This document shows, piece by piece, positions 1-5,615 of a DNA stretch of 5,615 bases (the stretch's first letter is position 1; the number at the start of each line of letters is the position of its first letter). A program made the position numbers and the translations under genes. The stretch spans positions 1 through 5,615 of the forward strand of contig JAFXMP010000067.1 in the NCBI GenBank assembly GCA_017530275.1, read 5' to 3'. The DNA comes from Clostridia bacterium. Its GTDB lineage: Bacteria > Bacillota_A > Clostridia > Christensenellales > Aristaeellaceae. The notes under the pieces are model-generated. The model worked only from the letters and a program-made list of their open reading frames with translations, was not told the DNA's origin and ran no database searches.

Positions 1-159
1 GAGGAGAGCCAGCGCTTCAATTCCTTGAACATGCGTTTGTTTGCCGACAGCCGCACTTCCGGCTTTCTCATGGCGGAAATGAAAATGCAGCGCATGATGG
101 CCGAAATCTTCGGCATGCTCACCCAGGCGTCCGGGCTGGATATTCCCATGCCGGGATGA
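1..159 (+). CDS. C-terminal end of a probable YlbF-family protein (5' end outside window)
   Basis: The frame is open from base 1 and ends at a TGA at 157-159, giving 52 residues of a gene whose start lies upstream. The visible part is amphipathic and helical: a segment with LNMRLFADSRTSGFLMAEMK followed by MQRMMAEIFGMLTQ, then a short tail ending PMPG. This pattern (a short residue or loop segment, then 'AE.+..MM.+I..+L') resembles the C-terminal helices of the YlbF/YmcA (Com_YlbF) family. In Bacillus, members of that family are small helical proteins acting with RNase Y in mRNA processing and in competence and biofilm control. The stop overlaps the ATG of mltG by four bases (ATGA), so the two genes are probably co-transcribed and translationally coupled. 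The family call rests on pattern resemblance in a fragment and is tentative. That this is a real coding end is much safer. Confidence 0.6.
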   Translation, partial: EESQRFNSLNMRLFADSRTSGFLMAEMKMQRMMAEIFGMLTQASGLDIPMPG

Positions 160-1364
160 ACAAACAGGAGGACATATTGAAAAAGTATCAGGATAATCAG
201 GAGTATACCCCGGAAAGCCTGCGCAGGGAACGGGAATACGGCCTATTTTGGTACAGCTGGCTGTGGAATATCCTGCGGCCTGTGATGCTGGCCTTATGCG
301 TGTGTCTGGTGGTGGCTGGGGTTGTGATGGCCGGATGGAATTGGATCGACCGGCACTTTTTCGCCCCGGTGAATGCGGAGGACGATACGGAAATCACCTT
401 TGTAGTGGCTTCCGGCAACAGCTTGTCCCGGGTAGCCAATAACCTTGAAAATGAGGGGCTGATCCACAACCGCACGGTGTTCAAGTATTACGCCGATTTC
501 CTGGGCTATGGCCAGAAGATCCAGGCGGGGGAATACAAGATGAGCCGCAGCATGGGCATGCGGGATATCATGGAACTGCTCACCACCGGAGACGGCAACC
601 CCATCACCCGCAATATCACCATCATTCCGGGATGGACCGCTGTAGATATTGCCGGATACCTCAAGGAACAGGGGGCCATCGAGGATGAAAACGCCTTTCT
701 GGCCCTGTGCCGGTCTGGCCAGGACTTTTCCGCCTACTACTATATCGCGGATGTGCTGGCGACGCCAAACGCGTATGCCCGTTTATACGCCCTGGAGGGT
801 TATTTGGCCCCGGACACTTATGAAATCTATACCAGCGCCACCCCGGAGGACATTATCAAAAAGCTGCTGAGCCAGACCGAGGCGGTATTCAAAACGGAGT
901 ACCACGACCGGGCGGATCAGTTGAACATGACCATGGATCAGGTGATCACATTGGCATCCATGATCGAAAAGGAGGCCAAGAACGCGGATTTCGCCAAGGT
1001 GTCCGCAGTGTTCCATGGCCGGCTGCAAAGAAACATGACCCTGGGCAGCGACGTGACGGTGAAGTATTATAGCGGCGTCAAACGCATGGCCCTGACCAAC
1101 GAGGACTTGCAAGTCAATTCGCCCTATAATACTTACATAAACAAGGGCCTGCCCATCGGCCCCATCTGTTCTCCTTCGGCGGCGGCCATTCAGGCGGCCT
1201 TGTATCCCGACGAACAGTATCTGGCTGAAGGTTACCTTTACTTCTGCTCCAAGGACCCCAATACCGGCGAACTGCATTTCAGCCGTACCCTGGAGGAGCA
1301 TGAACTGGCCGTTTCCATTTACGCGCCGCTTTGGCAGGCGTTTGACCGGGAAAAGGGCTTATAA
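156..1364 (+). CDS. mltG: Endolytic murein transglycosylase MltG (YceG-like)
   Basis: Membrane-anchored lytic transglycosylase that cleaves nascent peptidoglycan glycan strands inside the chain and is thought to set strand length by terminating polymerisation. The 402-residue product has a charged cytoplasmic N-terminus, one membrane segment at about 41-62, and an outside domain. Residues about 78-145 form the LysM-like subdomain (VVASGNSLSRVANNLENEGLI, then KIQAGEYKMS). The conserved EGYLAPDTYEI is at 214-224. The catalytic-region motif LASMIEKEA is at 266-274, with the expected catalytic glutamate in Glu271-Lys-Glu273. A conserved block from YNTYINKGLPIGPICSPS (about 324-341) runs to AALYP (346-350). 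Length is normal for Gram-positive members. The ATG at 156 overlaps the upstream stop but has no clear Shine-Dalgarno sequence. An in-frame TTG at 177 has AGGAGG (166-171) five bases before it, so the true protein may be 395 residues. A hairpin terminator follows the stop. Confidence 0.95.
   Translation: MNKQEDILKKYQDNQEYTPESLRREREYGLFWYSWLWNILRPVMLALCVCLVVAGVVMAGWNWIDRHFFAPVNAEDDTEITFVVASGNSLSRVANNLENEGLIHNRTVFKYYADFLGYGQKIQAGEYKMSRSMGMRDIMELLTTGDGNPITRNITIIPGWTAVDIAGYLKEQGAIEDENAFLALCRSGQDFSAYYYIADVLATPNAYARLYALEGYLAPDTYEIYTSATPEDIIKKLLSQTEAVFKTEYHDRADQLNMTMDQVITLASMIEKEAKNADFAKVSAVFHGRLQRNMTLGSDVTVKYYSGVKRMALTNEDLQVNSPYNTYINKGLPIGPICSPSAAAIQAALYPDEQYLAEGYLYFCSKDPNTGELHFSRTLEEHELAVSIYAPLWQAFDREKGL
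166..171 (+). promoter_or_regulatory. Strong Shine-Dalgarno AGGAGG inside the annotated 5' end of mltG
   Basis: AGGAGG lies five bases upstream of an in-frame TTG at 177-179. No comparable site precedes the ATG at 156. Either TTG-177 is the main start, or the site supports re-initiation after the upstream gene's stop at 157-159. It decides between a 402- and a 395-residue MltG; the difference is confined to the cytoplasmic N-terminus and does not affect function calls. Confidence 0.6.
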
Positions 1365-1379
1365 GAGGCAGGAAGTTTT

Positions 1380-1427
1380 CGCGGCGCACAGTTTTCCGTT
1401 GGGGGACTTTGCGCCGCGTTTTAATTT
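1380..1427 (+). terminator. Rho-independent terminator after mltG
   Basis: A perfect 9-bp GC-rich inverted repeat (CGCGGCGCA at 1380-1388, TGCGCCGCG at 1410-1418) encloses a 21-base loop and is followed at once by TTTTAATTT (1419-1427). It begins 15 bases after the mltG stop. It separates the YlbF-like/mltG unit from the carbohydrate operon. The loop is longer than usual, which lowers certainty slightly. Confidence 0.75.
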
Positions 1428-1436
1428 GCGTCGACG

Positions 1437-1484
1437 ATGTATAATACGGTCGAAATAAATTTTCAAAATGACCATATTATACAT
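1437..1484. promoter_or_regulatory. Inverted-repeat candidate operator upstream of the GH43 promoter
   Basis: ATGTATAATACGGTC (1437-1451) and GACCATATTATACAT (1470-1484) are reverse complements at 14 of 15 positions, separated by an 18-base AT-only-but-two spacer. The right arm ends five bases before the -35 box at 1489. The position suits an activator site, for example for an AraC- or LacI-type sugar regulator, but no regulator gene is visible in the window and the protein is unknown. Each arm also contains TATAAT, reading in opposite directions. A perfect 8-base palindrome CGTCGACG (1429-1436) abuts the left arm. The repeat could also form a hairpin in read-through RNA, but no T-run follows that would suit a terminator. 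Confidence 0.5.
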
Positions 1485-1488
1485 TTTA

Positions 1489-1517
1489 TTGGCTTGCAAA
1501 ACGGATGAAAATATGAT
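1489..1517 (+). promoter_or_regulatory. Predicted sigma-A-type promoter for the GH43 operon
   Basis: A -35-like TTGGCT (1489-1494) and a -10-like TATGAT (1512-1517) are separated by exactly 17 bases in an AT-rich stretch. Transcription would start near 1524, giving a leader of about 70 bases before the ATG at 1595. The -35 box departs from TTGACA at two positions, which fits a promoter that needs an activator. A TATAAT at 1440-1445 is an alternative -10, but it has no convincing -35 at the right distance. Confidence 0.55.
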
Positions 1518-1552
1518 AACATGTATTTATTGGAAGGTTGGATGCGTTATCC

Positions 1553-1572
1553 GGCAAAGGGAGACCTTTGCC
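1553..1572 (+). other. Leader hairpin with GNRA tetraloop before the GH43 ribosome binding site
   Basis: GGCAAAGG (1553-1560) and CCTTTGCC (1565-1572) pair perfectly around a GAGA loop, a member of the very stable GNRA class. The hairpin sits in the presumed 5' leader, eight bases upstream of the Shine-Dalgarno region (from about 1581), and no T-run follows, so it is not a terminator. It may stabilise the mRNA or keep the binding site open. Its function is inferred; the base pairing is seen directly. Confidence 0.5.
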
Positions 1573-1580
1573 TGTTACAG

Positions 1581-1586
1581 AAGGGG
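1581..1586 (+). promoter_or_regulatory. Shine-Dalgarno site fixing the GH43 start
   Basis: AAGGGG ends eight bases before the ATG at 1595. The downstream gene uses the same AAGGGGCG string eight bases before its ATG (3074-3079 for AAGGGG). This favours ATG-1595 over the in-frame TTG at 1538, whose extra 19 residues would be encoded across the leader hairpin. Confidence 0.65.
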
Positions 1587-1594
1587 CGACGGCC

Positions 1595-3061
1595 ATGCGT
1601 TACACCAATCCGATTTTGTACGGCGATTATTCCGATCCGGATGTAATCAGGGTGGGCGAGGATTTTTATATGATTTCCTCCTCCTTTACCTATGTGCCCG
1701 GCATTCCGGTGCTGCATTCCCGGGATTTGGTGCATTGGGAACTGATCGGCTACGCCGCCCGGCGGCTGCCCTTTCCGCAATACGATAAACCCGCGCATAA
1801 ACGCGGCATTTGGGCTCCCAGCCTTCGGTATCACAACGGCACGTTTTACGTGTACGTGTGCATGCCGGACGAGGGCCTGTTCGCTTTTACCACGCAGGAT
1901 CCGGCAGTGGAATGGGAATGCCATTACGTGAAGGACGTAACCGGCTGGATCGATCCCTGTCCGCTGTTCGACGACGACGGCCGGGTATGGCTGGTTCACG
2001 GCTTCGCCGCCAGCCGGGCGGGCATCAACAATGTGCTGTATGTGCATAAAATGAGCGCCGACGGCCTGACGGTGGTGGACAAGGGCCGCATGGTGTACGA
2101 CGGCGCGGAGCACAGCGATATCACTGTGGAAGGGCCCAAAGCGTACAAGCGGGAAGGAAAGTATTGGATTCTGTGCCCCGCGGGCAGCGTGAAACCCGGC
2201 TATCAGCTGGCCCTGCGGGCGGACAGCATCTACGGCCCCTATGAGCGCCGAGTGGTGCTGGGTCAGGGGAACACCCCCATCAACGGCCCCCATCAGGGCG
2301 GCTGGGTGGACGATGGTCACGGAAAGGATTGGTTCATTCATTTTCAGGATATGGACGCTTATGGCAGGGTGACCCACCTGCAGCCGGTCGACTGGAGCGA
2401 CGGGTGGCCGGTGATGGGAAAGAAGGGATCGCCCGTGCTCGGTGGCCAGATCGAACTGCCTCCCTTCACGGCGGAAATCCCCACCTCCGACGATTTCCAG
2501 CAGGGTTTAGGGATTCAGTGGCAGTGGCAGGCCAATCCCAACAAAGGCTGGTACACGGAATTGAAGCCCGGCCTGCGCCTCCACGCGGCCCCGGCGGACA
2601 GCCTGTTCGGAGCGGGCAATTTCCTTTCCCAGCTCATGCAGAGCCACGATTTCGATATGGATGTGCGGTTCGAGACCCACGCCCAGGACGGCGATATTTC
2701 CGGCGTCGGCGTGATGGGCTATACCTATTATTATATCGCCCTGGGCCAGGGACGGGTCGGCCTGAAAATGGGCATGGCCACGGAAATCAGCCGCTGGACG
2801 CCGGAGCGGGTGACGGAGACGCCCATTTCCGAAATCATGTGGCCCTATGATGAAATCTCTCTGCGCATGCGGGTGCGGCGGGGCAATGTTTCCTTCTTCT
2901 ATGGGGACGGCAATCATTCCCTGCGTCCTCTGGGCGGCGAATATCCCATGACATGCGGGGGATGGACGGGGGCCCGTCCCGGTCTGTTCACGCTGAATAC
3001 GCTGGGCCGCTGGGGCGGCTGGTCGGACGTAAAGTATGTAAAGATATCCAAGGCGCAGTAA
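1595..3061 (+). CDS. Cytoplasmic glycoside hydrolase family 43 (beta-xylosidase / alpha-L-arabinofuranosidase type)
   Basis: Inverting glycosidase expected to remove xylose or arabinose from plant-wall oligosaccharides. The 488-residue protein begins RYTNPILYGDYSDPDVI, the classic GH43 start. The five-bladed propeller covers about residues 4-295. The catalytic base is Asp14 (SDPD). Asp120 in WIDPCPLFDDDG is the pKa-setting residue. Glu179 in ITVEGPKAYKREGKYW is the general acid. IWAPSLRYHNGTFYVY (72-87) and the GPHQGGWV block (231-238) are also typical. Residues about 298-485 form a C-terminal beta-sandwich of the concanavalin-like type found in GH43 xylosidases. No signal peptide or membrane segment is visible, so it acts inside the cell on imported oligosaccharides. 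The start at 1595 is chosen for its Shine-Dalgarno site and because family proteins begin here. All three catalytic residues are intact. Exact specificity cannot be read from sequence; the general look is close to the Fibrobacter Axh1-like group of GH43. Confidence 0.93.
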   Translation: MRYTNPILYGDYSDPDVIRVGEDFYMISSSFTYVPGIPVLHSRDLVHWELIGYAARRLPFPQYDKPAHKRGIWAPSLRYHNGTFYVYVCMPDEGLFAFTTQDPAVEWECHYVKDVTGWIDPCPLFDDDGRVWLVHGFAASRAGINNVLYVHKMSADGLTVVDKGRMVYDGAEHSDITVEGPKAYKREGKYWILCPAGSVKPGYQLALRADSIYGPYERRVVLGQGNTPINGPHQGGWVDDGHGKDWFIHFQDMDAYGRVTHLQPVDWSDGWPVMGKKGSPVLGGQIELPPFTAEIPTSDDFQQGLGIQWQWQANPNKGWYTELKPGLRLHAAPADSLFGAGNFLSQLMQSHDFDMDVRFETHAQDGDISGVGVMGYTYYYIALGQGRVGLKMGMATEISRWTPERVTETPISEIMWPYDEISLRMRVRRGNVSFFYGDGNHSLRPLGGEYPMTCGGWTGARPGLFTLNTLGRWGGWSDVKYVKISKAQ

Positions 3062-3087
3062 TTGAGGTATTGAAAGGGGCGCGTTTT

Positions 3088-5615
3088 ATGAAGCGTCTTG
3101 CCGGGATGATCGTATGGTTTTTCTGCCTGACAGGCGCTTGCTGCGCCTTTGCGGAGCAGGCAGGCGGCGATTGGAAGGATTTATATATCATTCAGGTGGA
3201 ATCCGCCATCGAATACGGCGATTTGCAGGCGGAATGGGCCCTGGAACCTTCCGTTTATGTTCCCGCGCCGCAGGACGCCCGGATCGCGCTGAATCCTGCC
3301 GACGCGGAGCTTTCCGGCGATATCCGGCTTGTGGAGCATTTCGAGGCTTATGACGCGCTGTATCCTTTGAATCAAGGCGGATGGGACACTGTGCTGTCCT
3401 CGGGCGACAGCGAAAACACGGCCCTTTGGCATATCACGGTGGATCAGCCCGGGCTGTACGAATTGCTGGTTTCCTATCTGGCCCTGGGCGGCAACGAAAT
3501 CAAGGTGCAGCGGAAAATCACCATCGATGGGGAAACGCCCTTTGAGGAGGCCAATAACCTGTGCTTCTACCGCGTTTTCGAGGAGGAAGTGCAGGAAAAC
3601 GGCAAAATGCGCATCAATGCCATCGGCGATGAAGTGTGGCCCCACATGTACGAAAAAGAAGTGTGGCAGACCGTGCGGGCCGTGGATCAGCAGGCCATTT
3701 ATGTGGACCCGCTGCAATTCTATCTTTCCGCCGGGGAACATGAGATTGCCCTGCACTATGTGGATCAGCCCGTGGTGCTGGGAGAAATCGCCTTTGCGGC
3801 GCCGAAATCATATCCGGCCTATGAAGAAAAGCTGGCGGAATGGCAGGCGGCGGGCTGTCAGGCAGTGTCCAAAGATACGGTGATCAAGGTGCAGGCGGAA
3901 AACAGCGCCTGGCGCAGTGAAAACGTGATCCGCCGGGAATCCGACGCCGACCCCATGACCGAACCCAAATCCGGCGCGGAACGGGTGCTGAACATCGTGG
4001 GCGGCTACCGCTGGCGGCTTGGCAACGCGGCGGTGAGCTGGAACGTCGACGTGCCGGAATCCGGCCTGTACGCCATCCATTTTAAAGTGCTTCAGAGTAC
4101 CGATCCCGGCATGCCCTCCTACCGTCAGATCATGATCGACGGGGAAATCCCCTTTGAAGAAATGAAGCTGTATTCCTTCCCCTATGACAGCCATTGGTAC
4201 GGCGATACCCTGCGGGATGAAAACGGGACGCCTTATCAGTTCTATCTGGAAAAGGGTACGCACACCTTGACGGCCACGGTAAAGCTGGGGCCCATCGGCG
4301 ACATCATGCGCCGCACGGAAAAGGATACTACGTATTTAGGCCAGGTGCAGCGGGAAATCGTAAAGATCACCGGTTCCGAACCGGATTACAACTACGAATA
4401 CGACCTGTACCGCACCATGCCGGAATTGAGCGGTCAGCTCACCTATCTGGCGGGACGTTTACAGGAAAGCGCCGAACTTCTGGCCTCCATTTCCAGCGAA
4501 ACCACCTCCATGGAGAACAATTTCCGTCAGATCATCGACCAGCTGCATTTCTTCGCCGAGGATGTGGACCGCATTCCCAAGGCGCTGAGCGATTTAGACA
4601 ATGCCCAGAGCAATATGGGCACCTATATTTCCACCATTGAAAAGTGTCCCATGGCCATGGATTATCTGGCTCTCACCTCCCCGGAGGAGGCTTTTGAGAT
4701 CACCACCTCCAATTTTCTTCAGCGCATGGCCGTCACCGGCGAAAACTTCATGGCCTCCTTTACCAAGGATTACGACAGCGTAGGCTTGATCGTGGACGAT
4801 GGAACCACGAGTGAAGAAATCACCGTGCTGAACGTGTGGATCGCCCGAGGCACCGAGTGGGGCGAAATCCTGAAAGAACTGGCCGACGAAGATTTCACCC
4901 CCCGGACCGGCATCGTGATCAACCTGCATGTGCTGCCTACCGGCCAGTTGTCAACCGGGTCTGTCAACACCATCATGCTGTCGGTGGCCAGCGGCACCGC
5001 GCCGGACGTAGCGCTTTCCGTGGAATATAATCTGCCCAATGAATTTGCCTTCCGCGGGGCGGTTGCGGACCTGAGCCAGTTCCCTGATTTTGAGGAAGTC
5101 ACGAAGAATTTCTATCCCAGCAGCCTGGTGCCCTTCCAATACAACGGCGGGGTGTACGCGCTGCCGGAAACCATGGACTTTACCTGCATGATCTACCGCC
5201 GGGACGTGCTGGCGGAGCTGGGCGTGGAGCTGCCGGAGACCTGGGAGGATCTGTACCAGAAGGTGCTGCCGAGGCTCTACGAAAACAATATGAGCTTCTC
5301 CCTGCCGGTGGATACCTCCGTTTCCAGCAACTCCCCCGGCGCGCTGCGGGGCTTCACCATGCTGCTGCTGCAAACGGGCGGGGATTACTACCATAACAAT
5401 GGCGCTTCCTCCGCCCTGGACACCCCCGAAGCCTATAAGGCGTTCAAGGCCTGGACGGACATGTACGCCAACTACGAGATCGACGCGGAGAGCAACTTCT
5501 TCACCCGCATCCGCACCGGCACCATGCCCGTGGGCATCGGCAACTTCACCACCTACATGCAGCTGATGACCTCGGCTCCCGAACTTTACGGACGGTGGAG
5601 CATCGCCCCCGTGCC
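3088..5615 (+). CDS. Large modular extracellular solute-binding protein of a sugar ABC transporter (3' end outside window)
   Basis: The frame is open from ATG 3088 to the right edge: 842 complete codons with no stop. AAAGGGG at 3073-3079 is its Shine-Dalgarno site, and the start is 26 bases after the GH43 stop, so the two share an operon. Residues 1-22 form a signal peptide (MKRLAGMIVWFFCLTGACCAFA, split here as MKRLAGMIVWF plus FCLTGACCAFA) with likely cleavage after AFA. A degenerate lipobox around Cys18/Cys19 is possible. Residues about 90-240 and 265-430 are two similar beta-rich modules, each with a 'W-x-V...GLY' strand and I-x-IDGE-x-PFEE (144-154 and 348-358). Residues about 440-560 look helical with heptad-spaced leucines. 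A family-1 solute-binding domain starts near 578 (ITVLNVWIARG) and shows SGTAPDVAL (635-643), YALPETMDF (690-698), YRRDVLAELGVELPETWEDL (703-722) and WSIAPVP at the edge. Ordinary binding proteins have about 420-450 residues, so this one is at least twice as long. The missing C-terminus should hold the rest of the binding lobe. Confidence 0.88.
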   Translation, partial: MKRLAGMIVWFFCLTGACCAFAEQAGGDWKDLYIIQVESAIEYGDLQAEWALEPSVYVPAPQDARIALNPADAELSGDIRLVEHFEAYDALYPLNQGGWDTVLSSGDSENTALWHITVDQPGLYELLVSYLALGGNEIKVQRKITIDGETPFEEANNLCFYRVFEEEVQENGKMRINAIGDEVWPHMYEKEVWQTVRAVDQQAIYVDPLQFYLSAGEHEIALHYVDQPVVLGEIAFAAPKSYPAYEEKLAEWQAAGCQAVSKDTVIKVQAENSAWRSENVIRRESDADPMTEPKSGAERVLNIVGGYRWRLGNAAVSWNVDVPESGLYAIHFKVLQSTDPGMPSYRQIMIDGEIPFEEMKLYSFPYDSHWYGDTLRDENGTPYQFYLEKGTHTLTATVKLGPIGDIMRRTEKDTTYLGQVQREIVKITGSEPDYNYEYDLYRTMPELSGQLTYLAGRLQESAELLASISSETTSMENNFRQIIDQLHFFAEDVDRIPKALSDLDNAQSNMGTYISTIEKCPMAMDYLALTSPEEAFEITTSNFLQRMAVTGENFMASFTKDYDSVGLIVDDGTTSEEITVLNVWIARGTEWGEILKELADEDFTPRTGIVINLHVLPTGQLSTGSVNTIMLSVASGTAPDVALSVEYNLPNEFAFRGAVADLSQFPDFEEVTKNFYPSSLVPFQYNGGVYALPETMDFTCMIYRRDVLAELGVELPETWEDLYQKVLPRLYENNMSFSLPVDTSVSSNSPGALRGFTMLLLQTGGDYYHNNGASSALDTPEAYKAFKAWTDMYANYEIDAESNFFTRIRTGTMPVGIGNFTTYMQLMTSAPELYGRWSIAPV
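3355..3810 (+). other. First beta-sandwich-like module of the solute-binding protein
   Basis: This covers roughly residues 90-241 of the large protein. Its landmarks are LWHITVDQPGLYELLVSYLA, then ITIDGETPFEE (144-154), a variable stretch rich in Glu and aromatic residues, and LQFYLSAGEHEIALHYV before GEIAF. The layout 'W..V..PGLY....Y' / 'IDGE.PF' / 'L..G.H.I.L' is that of galactose-binding-like, CBM6/35-type folds. The fold is inferred and a carbohydrate ligand is likely but unproven. Confidence 0.5.
3880..4377 (+). other. Second beta-sandwich-like module, homologous to the first
   Basis: This covers roughly residues 265-430. It opens with VIKVQAENSAWRSENVI, then VSWNVDVPESGLYAIHFKVL, RQIMIDGEIPFEE (346-358), FYLEKGTHTLTATVKLG and a final strand REIVKITG. 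It matches the first module motif for motif at an offset of about 204 residues, so an internal duplication is likely. The 'VQAE' opening is typical of CBM35-like modules. The first module lacks an obvious equivalent at the same distance, although a strand IIQVESAIEYG occurs at about 34-44. Confidence 0.5.

Noticed and set aside
783..1301. 172-codon open frame on the - strand within mltG
   Set aside because: It is antisense to the conserved catalytic part of MltG and has no family features.
1437..1484. Inverted repeat read as the ends of a small mobile element
   Set aside because: The arms are only 18 bases apart with no coding content between them, and no target-site duplication was seen.
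1538..1594. In-frame TTG extension of the GH43 gene (19 extra residues)
   Set aside because: It lacks a good Shine-Dalgarno site, would begin only about 14 bases after the predicted transcription start, runs through the leader hairpin, and adds residues not typical of GH43 N-termini. ATG-1595 has a proper site.
1468..1788. 106-codon + strand open frame across the promoter region
   Set aside because: It starts within the inverted repeat upstream of the promoter and overlaps the GH43 gene in another frame; the sequence looks like an out-of-frame reading.
1547..2377. 276-codon open frame on the - strand
   Set aside because: It lies antisense to the GH43 catalytic domain, rich in His/Ala/Val as expected of a GC-rich shadow, and matches no known family.
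3181..3756. 191-codon open frame on the - strand, with others at 3808-4263, 4594-4929 and 4951-5394
   Set aside because: All are antisense to the large binding protein, whose frame has clear domain motifs throughout. The repeated His- and Gly-rich composition is typical of shadow frames.
1..5615. CRISPR array, tRNA, rRNA, insertion sequence
   Set aside because: No regularly spaced direct repeats, cloverleaf-like sequence, rRNA motif or transposase was seen on either strand.

Overview
The window reads as chromosomal DNA of a Gram-positive Bacillota, probably a Clostridia-type gut or rumen anaerobe. The evidence is the GC-rich coding sequence, AGGAGG/AAGGGG-type ribosome binding sites, a YlbF-like gene tail followed by mltG, and a glycoside hydrolase next to a very large ABC sugar-binding protein. 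The assignment is by inference; no RNA gene or taxonomic marker is present to fix it. All genes lie on the + strand.

Region 1 (1-1364) is housekeeping. The last 52 codons of a probable YlbF-family protein overlap, by an ATGA junction, the cell-wall gene mltG (endolytic murein transglycosylase). MltG has a TTG start candidate with a strong Shine-Dalgarno sequence 21 bases downstream of the ATG. A GC-rich hairpin followed by a T-run (1380-1427) closes this unit.

Region 2 (1365-1594) is a 230-base control region. In order it holds the terminator, an AT-rich 15-base inverted repeat (1437-1451 and 1470-1484, one mismatch), a sigma-A-like promoter with 17-base spacing (1489-1517), a perfect 8-bp hairpin with a GAGA (GNRA) loop in the presumed 5' leader (1553-1572), and a Shine-Dalgarno sequence. 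The inverted repeat ends five bases before the -35 box, where a transcription factor would be expected to bind.

Region 3 (1595-5615) is a carbohydrate-use operon. A cytoplasmic GH43 enzyme (488 aa, beta-xylosidase/alpha-L-arabinofuranosidase type) is followed 26 bases later by an exported protein that runs off the right edge, with at least 842 codons. The second protein carries two tandem, mutually similar beta-sandwich-like modules, a long helical segment, and then a family-1 extracellular solute-binding domain. The likely logic is that the surface protein captures a plant-cell-wall oligosaccharide, ABC permeases (expected downstream, not seen) import it, and the GH43 enzyme trims it inside the cell. 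The modular solute-binding protein is the most unusual item in the window.
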